Assembly (NCBI GenBank): GCA_963664625.1
Contig: OY761541.1
Span: forward strand, 496,001 to 560,000
From: CBDCFV01 sp963664625
GTDB lineage: Bacteria; Chloroflexota; Dehalococcoidia; Lucifugimonadales; UBA3495
DNA: 64,000 nucleotides
Reading direction: 5' to 3'
Both the position numbers and the translations under genes were made by a program. Positions 40,812 to 48,869 of this stretch are shown here, one piece after another; within the stretch, counting starts at the first letter, position 1; each line of letters opens with the position of its first letter. Under the pieces are notes generated by a model. That model worked only from the letters and a program-made list of their open reading frames with translations. It made no database searches and was not told where the DNA came from.

Positions 40812-41178
40812 ATGGCCTGCGCCCGCACTTACCGCCACGATTTGCGCTGCCCCCACTGCGGCTTCAACTGGACCCCCAAGGACGGCCACTCCAGGGGCAA
40901 GCAGACTTACCGTTGCCGGGACTACCATCACCGCTTCACTCCAACGGGCAACCGTCATTACTACCCCTAGACCGTTAAAGACCAAGCCCTGGAGATGTAC
41001 GGCGAGGGTTCCAGCCTCGCGGCCATCGGCCGCGTTATGGGAATCCTGCCGGAGACCGTCTATTCCTGGGTCAAAAAAAGCCCGCCAGTCCAGGGAGTTA
41101 ATGCTTCGGGAGGTGCGCCGCCGTAAACAGCAACTGAAGCCGGCCAGGGTCATCGCCTTTGACGAGATGTGGACCTAG
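40812..41178 (+). pseudogene. IS1 transposase, 5' part (InsA-like)
   Basis: Starts MACARTYRHDLRCPHCGFNW, then GKQTYRCRDYHHRFTPT, the IS1 InsA zinc ribbon, followed by the helix-turn-helix ALEMYGEGSSLAAIGRVMG. An in-frame TAG at 40968 replaces a Gln/CAG codon (RHYYP*TVKDQ). A frameshift in the A7 run near 41080 is needed to reach KARQSRELMLREVRRRK and AFDEMWT. There the IS630 element interrupts the frame. Not functional. Confidence 0.8.
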
Positions 41179-42414
41179 TAATCCAGCAGCTTTGAATTGA
41201 TAGATAATACGGGTGCAATCTTGCTGGTATACAGCAAAGGGCAAAGTGATATTGGGAGGATGGGCATGCCAGCCAAGAAGTACCGGGTCAAACTGAGTGC
41301 AGAGGAGCAACAGGAGCTGAAGGGACTGGTGTCCCGGGGACAGACGGCAGCATACAAGCAGACCCATGCCCGCATCCTGCTGCTCAGCGATGAATCCCAA
41401 GAGGGCGGGGCAATGAAGGACGAGGAAATAGCCCGGGCCCTGAAGGTGGGCAACGCCACGGTGGAACGGGTGCGCCGACGCTGTGTCGAGGAGGGTCTGG
41501 AGAGAGCCTTGGGACGTAAGGAGCAACTCAATCGCCGCCCGAAAAAACTGGACGGTCAGGGAGAAGCTCACCTGATAGCCCTGGCCTGCTCCCAACCACC
41601 GGAGGGCCGGTCCGGCTGGACGCTGCAACTGCTGGCTGAGGGGTTGGTGGAAAGAGAGATAGTGGACAGCATCAGCACCGAGACGGTGCGCCAGACACTG
41701 AAAAAAACGAACTCAAGCCTTGGCTGAAAGAGTGTTGGTGCATCCCGCCCAAGGCCAGCGCCGAGTTCGTCTGCGCCATGGAGGACGTGCTGGAGGTCTA
41801 CCATCGCCGGTACGAGGACAACGAAGTGCTGGTGTGCTTGGACGAGACCAGCAAACAGCAGGTGAAGGAGACCCGCCTGCCGCGTCCGGCTCGCCCTGGG
41901 GAGCCGGCCTGCTACGACTACGAATACGAGCGCAACGGAGTGAGCAACCTGTTCATGCTGTTCGCGCCCTTGGGAGGGTGGCGCCGGGTGGAGGTGACGG
42001 ACCAGCGCACCAAGGTCGATTGGGCCCGGGTGGTCAAGCAACTGGTGGATGTGGACTACCCGGACAAGGACCGCATCGTTCTGGTAATGGACAATCTGAA
42101 CACCCACCATCCGGCTTCTCTGTATGAGGCTTTCGAGCCGGAGGAAGCGAGGCGCCTCGCTGAACGGCTGGAAATCCACTATACGCCGAAGCATGAGAGT
42201 TGGTTGAATATGGCCGAGATAGAGCTTGGAGTGCTGGCCAGGCAGTGCTTGGACCGCAGGATTCCTTGTCAGGAAATACTGAGACAGGAGACCCAGGTCT
42301 GGCAGAACCAACGGAACCGGGACGGGGTCCGGGTGGACTGGCGTTTCACTACCGAAGACGCCCGCATCAAATTGAAGTCCCTTTATCCATCAATACAACA
42401 CTGACTGACTACTA
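41176..42414 (+). mobile_element. IS630-family insertion sequence
   Basis: About 1235 bp flanked by TA dinucleotides (41176-41177 and 42413-42414), the target duplication expected of IS630/Tc1-like elements. The ends are imperfect inverted repeats of about 34 bp (CCTAGTAATCCAGCAGC.. against CCTAGTAGTCAGTCAGT.., both continuing to TTGATRGATAA). It lies in the IS1 transposase gene just after AFDEMWT, so it is the younger insertion. Confidence 0.85.
41266..42404 (+). CDS. IS630 transposase in two frames
   Basis: Frame A (41266-41727) has the helix-turn-helix half: YRVKLSAEEQQELKGLVSRG, then DEEIARALKVGNATVERVRRR. Frame B, -1 relative to A, continues ELKPWLKECWCIPPKASAEF to 42404 and holds the DDE residues: VLVCLDETSKQ, VLVMDNLNTHH and SWLNMAEIE. 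The switch is at a run of seven A (41701-41707), exactly where related transposases read LKKNELKPW. The -1 shift could be programmed slippage, giving active transposase, or a simple indel. GGGAGG precedes ATG41266. Confidence 0.85.
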
Positions 42415-42809
42415 GGTGAAGGCGCGAAGGAAGGGAAATGGCAGGAGGCGTGGGTCTGGACGGCGGTGGTGGAGGAAGCGGACGGCAACCGGGGGTGGAC
42501 TTTCAGGTGGGAGACCGCAGTGAGAGGCCCCCGTATCCAGTACGGGGCAGGCTCTTTCTGAAGCTGTACCGGCGGTTGCCGGAGGCGGAGTGCTACCGCA
42601 GTGACTATTATCAGGTGTACGAATGGTTGCCCCAGGACCGGCACGTGGCGGGGAAAGGTGGGGAGGTGAATTGGAACGAGGAGCTGCATTCCCGGTTCCG
42701 TGACCGGCTGAAGCGGTTGGGGCACAAGACCAAGGGGTACACCAAGAAGGTGGGCATGTTGCGGGACTCGATAGCCTTGGTCTGCCTGCAAATGGGCTTG
42801 TTCTACTGA
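42415..42809 (+). pseudogene. IS1 transposase, 3' part (InsB-like)
   Basis: Continuation of the split IS1 gene: KWQEAWVWTAVVEEADGNRG, one frameshift after GWTF near 42505, then FQVGDRSE and KLYRRLPEAECYRSDYYQVY, NWNEELHSRFRDRLKRLG and KGYTKKVGMLRDSIALVC. These are the conserved InsB catalytic and C-terminal segments. Stop at 42807-42809. Confidence 0.8.
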
Positions 42810-42858
42810 TTTGTGAATTATTGGCTAAATAAAGCCCGCTTCTCTCTTATCCCACTGG

Positions 42859-42878
42859 ATTCCCGCTTTCGCGGGAAT
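42859..42878. repeat. ATTCCCGC..GCGGGAAT palindromic repeat
   Basis: 8-bp stem with TTTC loop, flanked by GG and GACGG as in the other copies. It sits between the InsB stop and the right end of the IS1-like element, so it entered the element after its arrival or was part of it. The remaining gap to the next gene (42943-43155) shows no coding frame; an extended -10-like TGCTATACT lies at 43065-43073. Confidence 0.75.
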
Positions 42879-43155
42879 GACGGCGGGGCGTGTTTAGGTG
42901 TTTACTCACGTATCAGTAATACCAGCGCGTGTTGGGAATACCGAACCACGCATGCGCGCAACCCAACGCAGTCTACAACTGGTTGTGATCGCTACTGCTG
43001 AACATTGGGTCTCGGCGCAGCTTAGGTCAGCATAGCTCAACTTCCCAGGGAAACAGGTGCTCCATGCTATACTGCCAGCAGACACTCCCTCTAGCTTCCC
43101 TACGTGACCGAGACGCCAACACCAGACTCGGTTGACTTGGGAGGAGGAAGCAGCG

Positions 43156-44529
43156 ATGAAGGCTACCGTCGTTGGTCTGGGACACGTTGGTCTGGTGGCG
43201 GCAGCGGGGCTTGCCCTGGCTGGCCACGAAGTGTTGGCCGTGGATATTGCCCGGCAGCGAATTAACGTTCTAAATCAAGGGAAAGTCCCGTTCCACGAAA
43301 CCGGCTTGGAAGAGCGAATAAAGTCGGTGCTCCAGCAAGGCAACCTACGCTTCCTGCACTGTAGCGAGGTTGACGAAGATCTTGGTGAGGTGGCCATCGT
43401 TGCGGTCGGCACGTCAACTGCGTCAGGTGAAGCCCCGGGACTAGGCCACGTTGGAGCCGCCGTTACTTGGATCAAGTCCACTCATCCCAGCGACTTGGTC
43501 ATCGCGATGAAGAGCACCGTCCCGCCTGGGACCGGGTTGAAACTACTCCGTGATGAACTGGCAGATACCGGTATCGGATATGCTGCCAACCCCGAGTTCC
43601 TCCGGGAAGGGCAGTCCATAGACGATTGGGACTCTCCCGACCGAATCGTCATCGGAACTGCCACGGATGACGACCGGTCCGCGGATGCCGTGAAGCGGCT
43701 CTACTGCGGCATCGACGCGCCCGTGATGGTCACCGACCTGACCAGCGCGGAGATGGTCAAGTACGCCAGCAACGCCTTTCTGGCCACCCGCATCTCTTTC
43801 ATCAACGAGATGGCTGCTCTCTGCGATTCCCTTGGGGTCTCCATAGACGCCGTGAGCGAAGGCTTGGCAATGGACTCTAGGATGGGCCCCCGGATCCATG
43901 CCGGTGTCGGCTATGGCGGCTCCTGCCTGCCCAGGGAAGTGGGTACGCTGGAGAAGATGGCCAAGGCCGGGGGGGCCAAAGCGGACCTGCTCCGGTCGGT
44001 AGTCGAGGTGAACAATCGGCAGCGTCTGCTGCCATTGGAAGCACTGCGGCGGCGGTTCAACGGTGCTCTCGCCGGGTTGAAGGTGGGCGTTCTGGGATTG
44101 GCCTTCAAGCCTGGGACTGACGACGTGCGGGAGGCTCCTGCATTGGAGTTGATACGGGCACTGGCCACGGAGGGTGTTCACGTAGCGGCATTCGACCCTG
44201 TGGTCATGGAGAAGGCTCACCTGAAACTGCCGCCGTCGATCCGTCTGGTATATAGCGTTGTTGAGGCTGCGGGGCACGCCCATGCCCTGGTTCTTATGAC
44301 CGAGTGGTACCAAATCGTAAATGCCGAATGGACGGCCGCGGCGGCGCGGATGTCTCCTCCTCGTTTCCTGTTCGACGGCAGGAATGCGCTGGACCCTGAG
44401 TCAATGACCGGACTGGGTTTTGAATACATGGGAGTGGGCAGAGGTCCCGTCAACGGGGCCAATCGGCTTGCCGGCATCAACTCGGACAGTGGCGGCAACC
44501 TGGACCTTGGGGGACAGCTTGACCCCTGA
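43156..44529 (+). CDS. Nucleotide-sugar dehydrogenase (UDP-glucose/GDP-mannose type)
   Basis: 457 aa NAD-dependent four-electron dehydrogenase turning a nucleotide sugar into its uronic acid. N-terminal GLGHVGLVAAAGLALAGHEV (NAD fold), VAVGTSTAS, STVPPGTG; central dimer domain with EMVKYASNAFLATRISFINE; catalytic Cys in GVGYGGSCLPREVG (about 257); C-terminal LGLAFKPGTDDVREAPALEL. GGAGGAG is close upstream of ATG43156. Its end overlaps the epimerase start by about 11 bp, so both are translated together, pointing to glycan precursor synthesis. Confidence 0.94.
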   Translation: MKATVVGLGHVGLVAAAGLALAGHEVLAVDIARQRINVLNQGKVPFHETGLEERIKSVLQQGNLRFLHCSEVDEDLGEVAIVAVGTSTASGEAPGLGHVGAAVTWIKSTHPSDLVIAMKSTVPPGTGLKLLRDELADTGIGYAANPEFLREGQSIDDWDSPDRIVIGTATDDDRSADAVKRLYCGIDAPVMVTDLTSAEMVKYASNAFLATRISFINEMAALCDSLGVSIDAVSEGLAMDSRMGPRIHAGVGYGGSCLPREVGTLEKMAKAGGAKADLLRSVVEVNNRQRLLPLEALRRRFNGALAGLKVGVLGLAFKPGTDDVREAPALELIRALATEGVHVAAFDPVVMEKAHLKLPPSIRLVYSVVEAAGHAHALVLMTEWYQIVNAEWTAAAARMSPPRFLFDGRNALDPESMTGLGFEYMGVGRGPVNGANRLAGINSDSGGNLDLGGQLDP

Positions 44530-45493
44530 GAAAAGGGTCCTGATTACAGGGGTTGCCGGATTCGGTGGGTCCGCCTTGGCCAAGGCCCTGCTGGCCCGGG
44601 GCTACTCCGTGACCGGGTTAGACGTGACGCCCCCCAGTCACGCCCGCTTGCTGAGCCAGCAGTTGTCCCACCCTAACTTCCACTACCTCTGGAAGAGCAT
44701 CCAAGACATCCAGCCTACGGATGTGGCTGGGCATTCGGTGGTGGCCCACCTTGCGGCGCAGCCGGACACTCCATTGGCTTTCGAGTCGCCCCGCTACACT
44801 GTTATGCAGAACATCGCCGGTACCGTCGAACTGCTGGAGGCGGTCAGGCGAGCAGGCTGTTTCTCAAAGGTAGTCTTCGCCGGTTCCGGCAACGAGGTGG
44901 GACGACCCCTGTACCTGCCGATGGACGAAGAACATCCGCTCACTCCACACAACCCCTACGGGTTTTCCAAGGCGGCGGGCGAACTGGCAATGTGGGCTTG
45001 GCACCGGGCCTACGGAGTGCCTTCAATCGTCATGGCCACCGGCGTGGTCATAGGTCCGCACATGCGCCGCGAGGTTTTCATATTCAAATGGCTGTGGAAC
45101 GCAATGCACGGTCTACCCATCGTGGTGGAAGGAGGTCAACAGACCCGGGACCTGACCTACATTGACGACGTGGTGGAGGCGTGGACGTTGGCCATCGAGG
45201 CTCCGGCGGAGAAGGTCGTGGGGCAGAAGTTCTACGTCGGTTACGGAGATGAATGCAGCGTCGAAGAACTCGCGATGATGTGCCTGAAAGCATCGGGAAC
45301 CGTCGTCCCTGTAGAGTACACGGACTACCGCCTCGGTGAGGAGGGGCAACGGGAAGCCTTCACCAACAGGAAGGCCAAGAGGATACTGGGTTACGTTCCC
45401 AAGGTCTCCCCGCAAGAGGCCATTTCTCTAACCGCCGACTGGGTGCGAAGTTTGCGGGAGTCCTCTCCAGGAGAGGTGGAGCCTTCCGCCTGA
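44519..45493 (+). CDS. NAD-dependent epimerase/dehydratase
   Basis: 324 aa extended SDR likely acting on a nucleotide sugar. It starts at TTG44519 (LTPEKRVLITGVAGFGGSAL), with GGGGGA 5-10 bp upstream; an in-frame ATG at 44420 lies far inside the previous gene. NAD motif GVAGFGG, the catalytic HNPYGFSKAAGEL (YxxxK), and C-terminal GGQQTRDLTYIDDVVEAW are family hallmarks. Coupled to the dehydrogenase gene. The 3' end overlaps 66 bp with the convergent phosphatase gene. Confidence 0.92.
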   Translation: MTPEKRVLITGVAGFGGSALAKALLARGYSVTGLDVTPPSHARLLSQQLSHPNFHYLWKSIQDIQPTDVAGHSVVAHLAAQPDTPLAFESPRYTVMQNIAGTVELLEAVRRAGCFSKVVFAGSGNEVGRPLYLPMDEEHPLTPHNPYGFSKAAGELAMWAWHRAYGVPSIVMATGVVIGPHMRREVFIFKWLWNAMHGLPIVVEGGQQTRDLTYIDDVVEAWTLAIEAPAEKVVGQKFYVGYGDECSVEELAMMCLKASGTVVPVEYTDYRLGEEGQREAFTNRKAKRILGYVPKVSPQEAISLTADWVRSLRESSPGEVEPSA

Positions 45494-46096
45494 CCGCCAG
45501 AGGAGCAGTCCATCCAGAAACCCTGGCCAGTGAATCTCGTCGATGGACAGATGGAACAGCCGACCCAAAAACACGGCCAAGACGACGTCGTGCGTAACGT
45601 AGACATTCAGCCGTCCCTGCCGTCGCAAGTTGCCGGTCACCAGTCCCAGGAATATAGTGACTCCCTCGCACGTTGACCGCATCCCTGCCGGCGGGATGGG
45701 GTTGGACAACTGACGGCGCGCAATCTCCGCAATGGGGAGTTCCAGGAAGAGAGCGCCGCTGACCTCCGGGTCAACCACGAAAGGGCCCGGGTCGCCCAGA
45801 CGCCGGTCCTGCGTGAGTGACCCAGGCCAGCCGCCTCCCCTTAGAATCGCCTCGGCGGTCTGCACGCACCGAGGCACCGGGCTGGACACGACAGTCGCCT
45901 GCTCCCTGACGGACAGCACCCTCCCCAGCTTTTCCGCCTCGGCAACTCCATCGGGTGTGAGACGCACGTCAACCCCGAACTCTCCGACGGGAATTGTCTG
46001 CCTCTCCGCGTGACGGACAATGAGCGAGACATCCGCCTCCTGCGGGACCGTTGCCAGCCGCTCCGCAATCGACGCCACGGCGTCGGGTTTGTTCAA
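45428..46096 (-). CDS. Histidine phosphatase-superfamily protein
   Basis: 222 aa phosphoglycerate-mutase-like fold. The RHG motif appears as LIVRHAER (about 25), the second Arg in VVSSPVPRCVQTAEAI (about 96), and the second His in VYVTHDVVLAVF (about 172). It lacks the usual Gly after RH but keeps both catalytic His. Last gene of a four-gene reverse-strand operon; its start overlaps the methyltransferase stop by 4 bp. It may dephosphorylate a pathway intermediate. Convergent overlap with the epimerase on the other strand. Confidence 0.85.
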   Translation of the reverse strand: MNKPDAVASIAERLATVPQEADVSLIVRHAERQTIPVGEFGVDVRLTPDGVAEAEKLGRVLSVREQATVVSSPVPRCVQTAEAILRGGGWPGSLTQDRRLGDPGPFVVDPEVSGALFLELPIAEIARRQLSNPIPPAGMRSTCEGVTIFLGLVTGNLRRQGRLNVYVTHDVVLAVFLGRLFHLSIDEIHWPGFLDGLLLWRSGGRLHLSWRGLPQTSHPVGG

Positions 46097-47784
46097 ACGG
46101 CCCTGGCCCTGATGACCGAACTGACGGCCCCGGTCTCAGCAACGTCCAGCAGTTCAAAATCGGCTCGGACCAGAAGAGACCTGAACTGGGACTCGGTGCG
46201 TTCCGCTCCCCCGGTCATCACCAGCAGGTTCAGGTCCAGCAACCCACCGGCTCCGGAGGAGTCGTCCAACACCATCTCGACCAGGTAGAGGGCGCCGCCC
46301 GCGGGCAGGGCCTCCCTCGCCCGCACCAGTATCCGCAGCGCGTCATCATCAGGCCAGTCGTGGAACACCCGGGCCAGCAGTACGGCATCGGCTGTTACCG
46401 GCCACTCCCGGAACAGGTCTCCAGAGACAAAGCGACACCGGTGCGCAAGCTCTTCGGGGACTGCGGCCAGGTCGACAACCTCTGGCCGGTCCATGACCGT
46501 TGCCTGCAGATTGGGAAAAGCCCGCAGCAGAGCGAAACTCAGTTCCCCCGTACCGCCTCCCGCATCGAGCACGGACTCGTGGATGCCGAAGTCCACCGCG
46601 TCCGCTAAGTGTTGGTAGTCGTGCTTGGCGTAGGAGGCCATAGCCCGGTGATAGGACTCCAGTTCCTCTGGACTATCTGAAAACCAGTCGAACAGTTCCT
46701 GGCCATACCGCTTGACGAAGCCCGATTGCCCGGTCCGTAATGACCACGCGGCCTCGGACCAAGCGGCGGAGGCTTCCCGCCCCCAGTGCAGTGCGGCATC
46801 AGCCAAGGAAAGAGGATGGGAGCGTCGTAGATGGCTTCCTCTGTCCGTGGGATGGTGGACTCCGTCACCGGCCCGCCGGACCAACCCCAGTTCCATGAGG
46901 GACCTCAGCAGTCTCGGGCCCACCGCGTCGGGCAGGTGGAGGAGTCGCTCAAGCTCCACAGCGGTCGCCGGCAGCGCCTCGAAGACCCCCAACTCCACCG
47001 CCGTTCTTATGGCCTGGGTCTTCCACAGGCCCACCATATCCGCGGAGAGTTCTTCCAATGACGACCGCAGCGGCTTCCTGAGTTCAACCAGGACCTCCCC
47101 GGTCTCGTCGATCACCGACAGGGAGCCGTCGAACCTTTCCACCCGGGCATGACCGTTGTAGAAGGGCTCCACGTTCCTGAACCGGGCATCGTAGAGCGCC
47201 TCCCCTCGGAGGTCCACGTGGTACCATCCCCGTTCATCGCGGGCTCTGGCGTGGTTCTTGTGGAACACGTCCAGGTCCAGGAACCACTGCCCATGCAACA
47301 GTTTGCCACAAGAGTCGATGTGGGAGTGCTTGCCTTCTTCTCCCTGCACCACGGCGATCCCGTCGCGGAAGTCCCCGGCGTACCTGTAACGCTCCGCATA
47401 GGCGGATATGCCCTCTGCCGTGATGTGAAAGTAGGTGTTATTCAAGAGGCGCACCGGGCAGCGGCCGTCCTGGAAGTTGCCGCACCAAGCATATCGCTCG
47501 GGGTACAGGGGAGCGCCGTCGGGCAGGATGTGAAACCACCCGTCATGGGACTGGACCGCGGCACGGCCTTCGTAGAACCCGAATGTCCGCAGATGCCTGT
47601 CCGTGTAGGCGGGCAGCCCGTCCGGAGTGATGTGATAGCCGCCGGAGACATCCCGTGCCGGAGCTAGGCCCGGTTCGTGGAACTTGAGGACCTCAAGGAA
47701 TCTCCTGGCGTAAGCGGGACGGTCTCGATGTACATGATGGGAGCCGTCCTGAGATATGCGGTAGTCAGACCATCGACTGCTCAT
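46093..47784 (-). CDS. WG-repeat plus class I methyltransferase fusion
   Basis: 563 aa. Residues 1-215 contain about five WG-like beta repeats of 40-50 residues (GGYHITPDGLPAYTDRHL, GWFHILPDGAPLYPERY, RGWYHVDLRGEALYDARF, each followed by an F.xGxAxV-type strand). Residues 230-320 form a winged-helix dimerisation domain (GLWKTQAIRTAVELGVFEAL). Residues 380-563 are an O-methyltransferase of the acetylserotonin/hydroxyneurosporene type with SAM motif VLDAGGGTGELSFALL and VFHDWPDDDALRIL. Overlaps both neighbours by 4 bp. The WG part may bind a carrier or glycan. This fusion is not one I recognise from a described pathway. Confidence 0.85.
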   Translation of the reverse strand: MSSRWSDYRISQDGSHHVHRDRPAYARRFLEVLKFHEPGLAPARDVSGGYHITPDGLPAYTDRHLRTFGFYEGRAAVQSHDGWFHILPDGAPLYPERYAWCGNFQDGRCPVRLLNNTYFHITAEGISAYAERYRYAGDFRDGIAVVQGEEGKHSHIDSCGKLLHGQWFLDLDVFHKNHARARDERGWYHVDLRGEALYDARFRNVEPFYNGHARVERFDGSLSVIDETGEVLVELRKPLRSSLEELSADMVGLWKTQAIRTAVELGVFEALPATAVELERLLHLPDAVGPRLLRSLMELGLVRRAGDGVHHPTDRGSHLRRSHPLSLADAALHWGREASAAWSEAAWSLRTGQSGFVKRYGQELFDWFSDSPEELESYHRAMASYAKHDYQHLADAVDFGIHESVLDAGGGTGELSFALLRAFPNLQATVMDRPEVVDLAAVPEELAHRCRFVSGDLFREWPVTADAVLLARVFHDWPDDDALRILVRAREALPAGGALYLVEMVLDDSSGAGGLLDLNLLVMTGGAERTESQFRSLLVRADFELLDVAETGAVSSVIRARAV

Positions 47785-48869
47785 GTGCCTCCCGGCCTCC
47801 GCATGTTACACCCCCGGCAGAGGGCGTTTTGCATGTAGTCCTCTTGGAGGCTTCGGTACTTGTCTCCATCCCAGATGTCGTACAGGCTTACATTGTTGAC
47901 ATTGCCGAATTCGCCCAGGGTACGCCGCAGGACGTCAGGGGCGCAGCAGGGGTTGAACCGGCCGTCGGCGGCCACCCATGCCTCCCGCCCCAGGAAGGGG
48001 CACTCTGCCCCCGGCGCTATTTCTCCGGCATCATCCGGGTCCAGCCGGAAGATATTCTCCAGCAACACCCTGCCCCCGTCCGGCAACCTGTGTATGTCCG
48101 TAACTTGGTATGCCGCGTCCACCGCATCATTCCACCGCCTGATGGCATCGCGGTCCCGGCGCATCGACTGTTGGCCCATCTGCCGGAAGTGCACCCACAG
48201 ATGATGGCCTTTCACCCGGTCGACCCCCATCTCAGCAGCCAGTTTCACCACGCTTGGCAGCTCCAGGAAGTTGGTCTCCATGAAGGTTAGTTGGAAGGTC
48301 ACCCGGCAGCGGTTGCCCCGGAGGGCGGTGTGGGCGTCCCGCACGGCGATGAACGTTCTCACGTTCTCCAGCACCCTCTCCCAGTTGGAGCCCAGCATCA
48401 CACTCTCCTGGGTCTTCTTGGTCGCGCCGTTCCAGGATATTTTCACGTCCGATGTCACCGGCACGATCCGCTCCGCCCAGGCCCTGGCTCCCCTCCGGGG
48501 AAAGGTCCCGTTGGTGGTCAGGTTCAGTTTGACCTCGTACTTGGCGCACAGGTCCAGTATCTCGTCGAAGTGCCGGTAGAGCAGCGGCTCCCCCATAGTC
48601 GAGGGAATGATCTCCCGAAGGGGCGTGCCAACGGACTCGGCCAGGACCCGCCTGACCAACTCGATGTCCATGCGGCGCTTGGGAAGACCCGCCTTTCTCC
48701 GGTCCACCTGGGTGGCGCTGTAGGGAGAGTGGTCCTCGCACATGATGCAGTGCAGGTTGCAGTCGTCCGGGTTGGTGTCGAATGTGATGCGCCAGGGGCC
48801 TGGTTTGGCTGCTACCTCCCGGCCTGCTGAGTTTGGGGACTGACCTGATTGAGTGGCGGATTCGGTCAT
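47781..48869 (-). CDS. Radical SAM/SPASM protein
   Basis: 362 aa radical SAM enzyme. The 4Fe-4S site is CNLHCIMCEDHSP (Cx3Cx2C, about 37-44), followed by STMGEPLLYRHFDEIL and LTTNGT. The C-terminal SPASM region has Cys in CPFLGREAWVAADGRFNPCC and CRGCNMRRP for auxiliary clusters. SPASM enzymes often modify peptides, sugars or cofactors. It is translationally coupled by 4-bp overlaps with the glycosyltransferase before it and the methyltransferase after it. I see no precursor-peptide gene nearby, so a sugar or small-molecule substrate is at least as likely. Confidence 0.92.
   Translation of the reverse strand: MTESATQSGQSPNSAGREVAAKPGPWRITFDTNPDDCNLHCIMCEDHSPYSATQVDRRKAGLPKRRMDIELVRRVLAESVGTPLREIIPSTMGEPLLYRHFDEILDLCAKYEVKLNLTTNGTFPRRGARAWAERIVPVTSDVKISWNGATKKTQESVMLGSNWERVLENVRTFIAVRDAHTALRGNRCRVTFQLTFMETNFLELPSVVKLAAEMGVDRVKGHHLWVHFRQMGQQSMRRDRDAIRRWNDAVDAAYQVTDIHRLPDGGRVLLENIFRLDPDDAGEIAPGAECPFLGREAWVAADGRFNPCCAPDVLRRTLGEFGNVNNVSLYDIWDGDKYRSLQEDYMQNALCRGCNMRRPGGT

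Larger units (their letters stand above)
40747..42942 (+). mobile_element. Decayed IS1-family element at array end, split by IS630
   Basis: 22-bp terminal inverted repeats with one mismatch, beginning GGTATTCCCAACACGC, at 40747-40768 and 42921-42942 (inverted). GGT ends are typical of IS1. Inside are InsA-like and InsB-like segments on the plus strand, interrupted by the IS630 element at 41176-42414. Without that insert the element is about 960 bp. It begins within the last CRISPR repeat. I find no matching 8-9 bp target duplication (ACAAGCGC versus GAACCACG), so DNA has probably been lost or rearranged at this edge. Confidence 0.8.

Noticed and set aside
42859..42878. Palindrome as a transcription terminator
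   Set aside because: No T-run follows, and the same sequence recurs at sites without gene ends, including inside a coding sequence.
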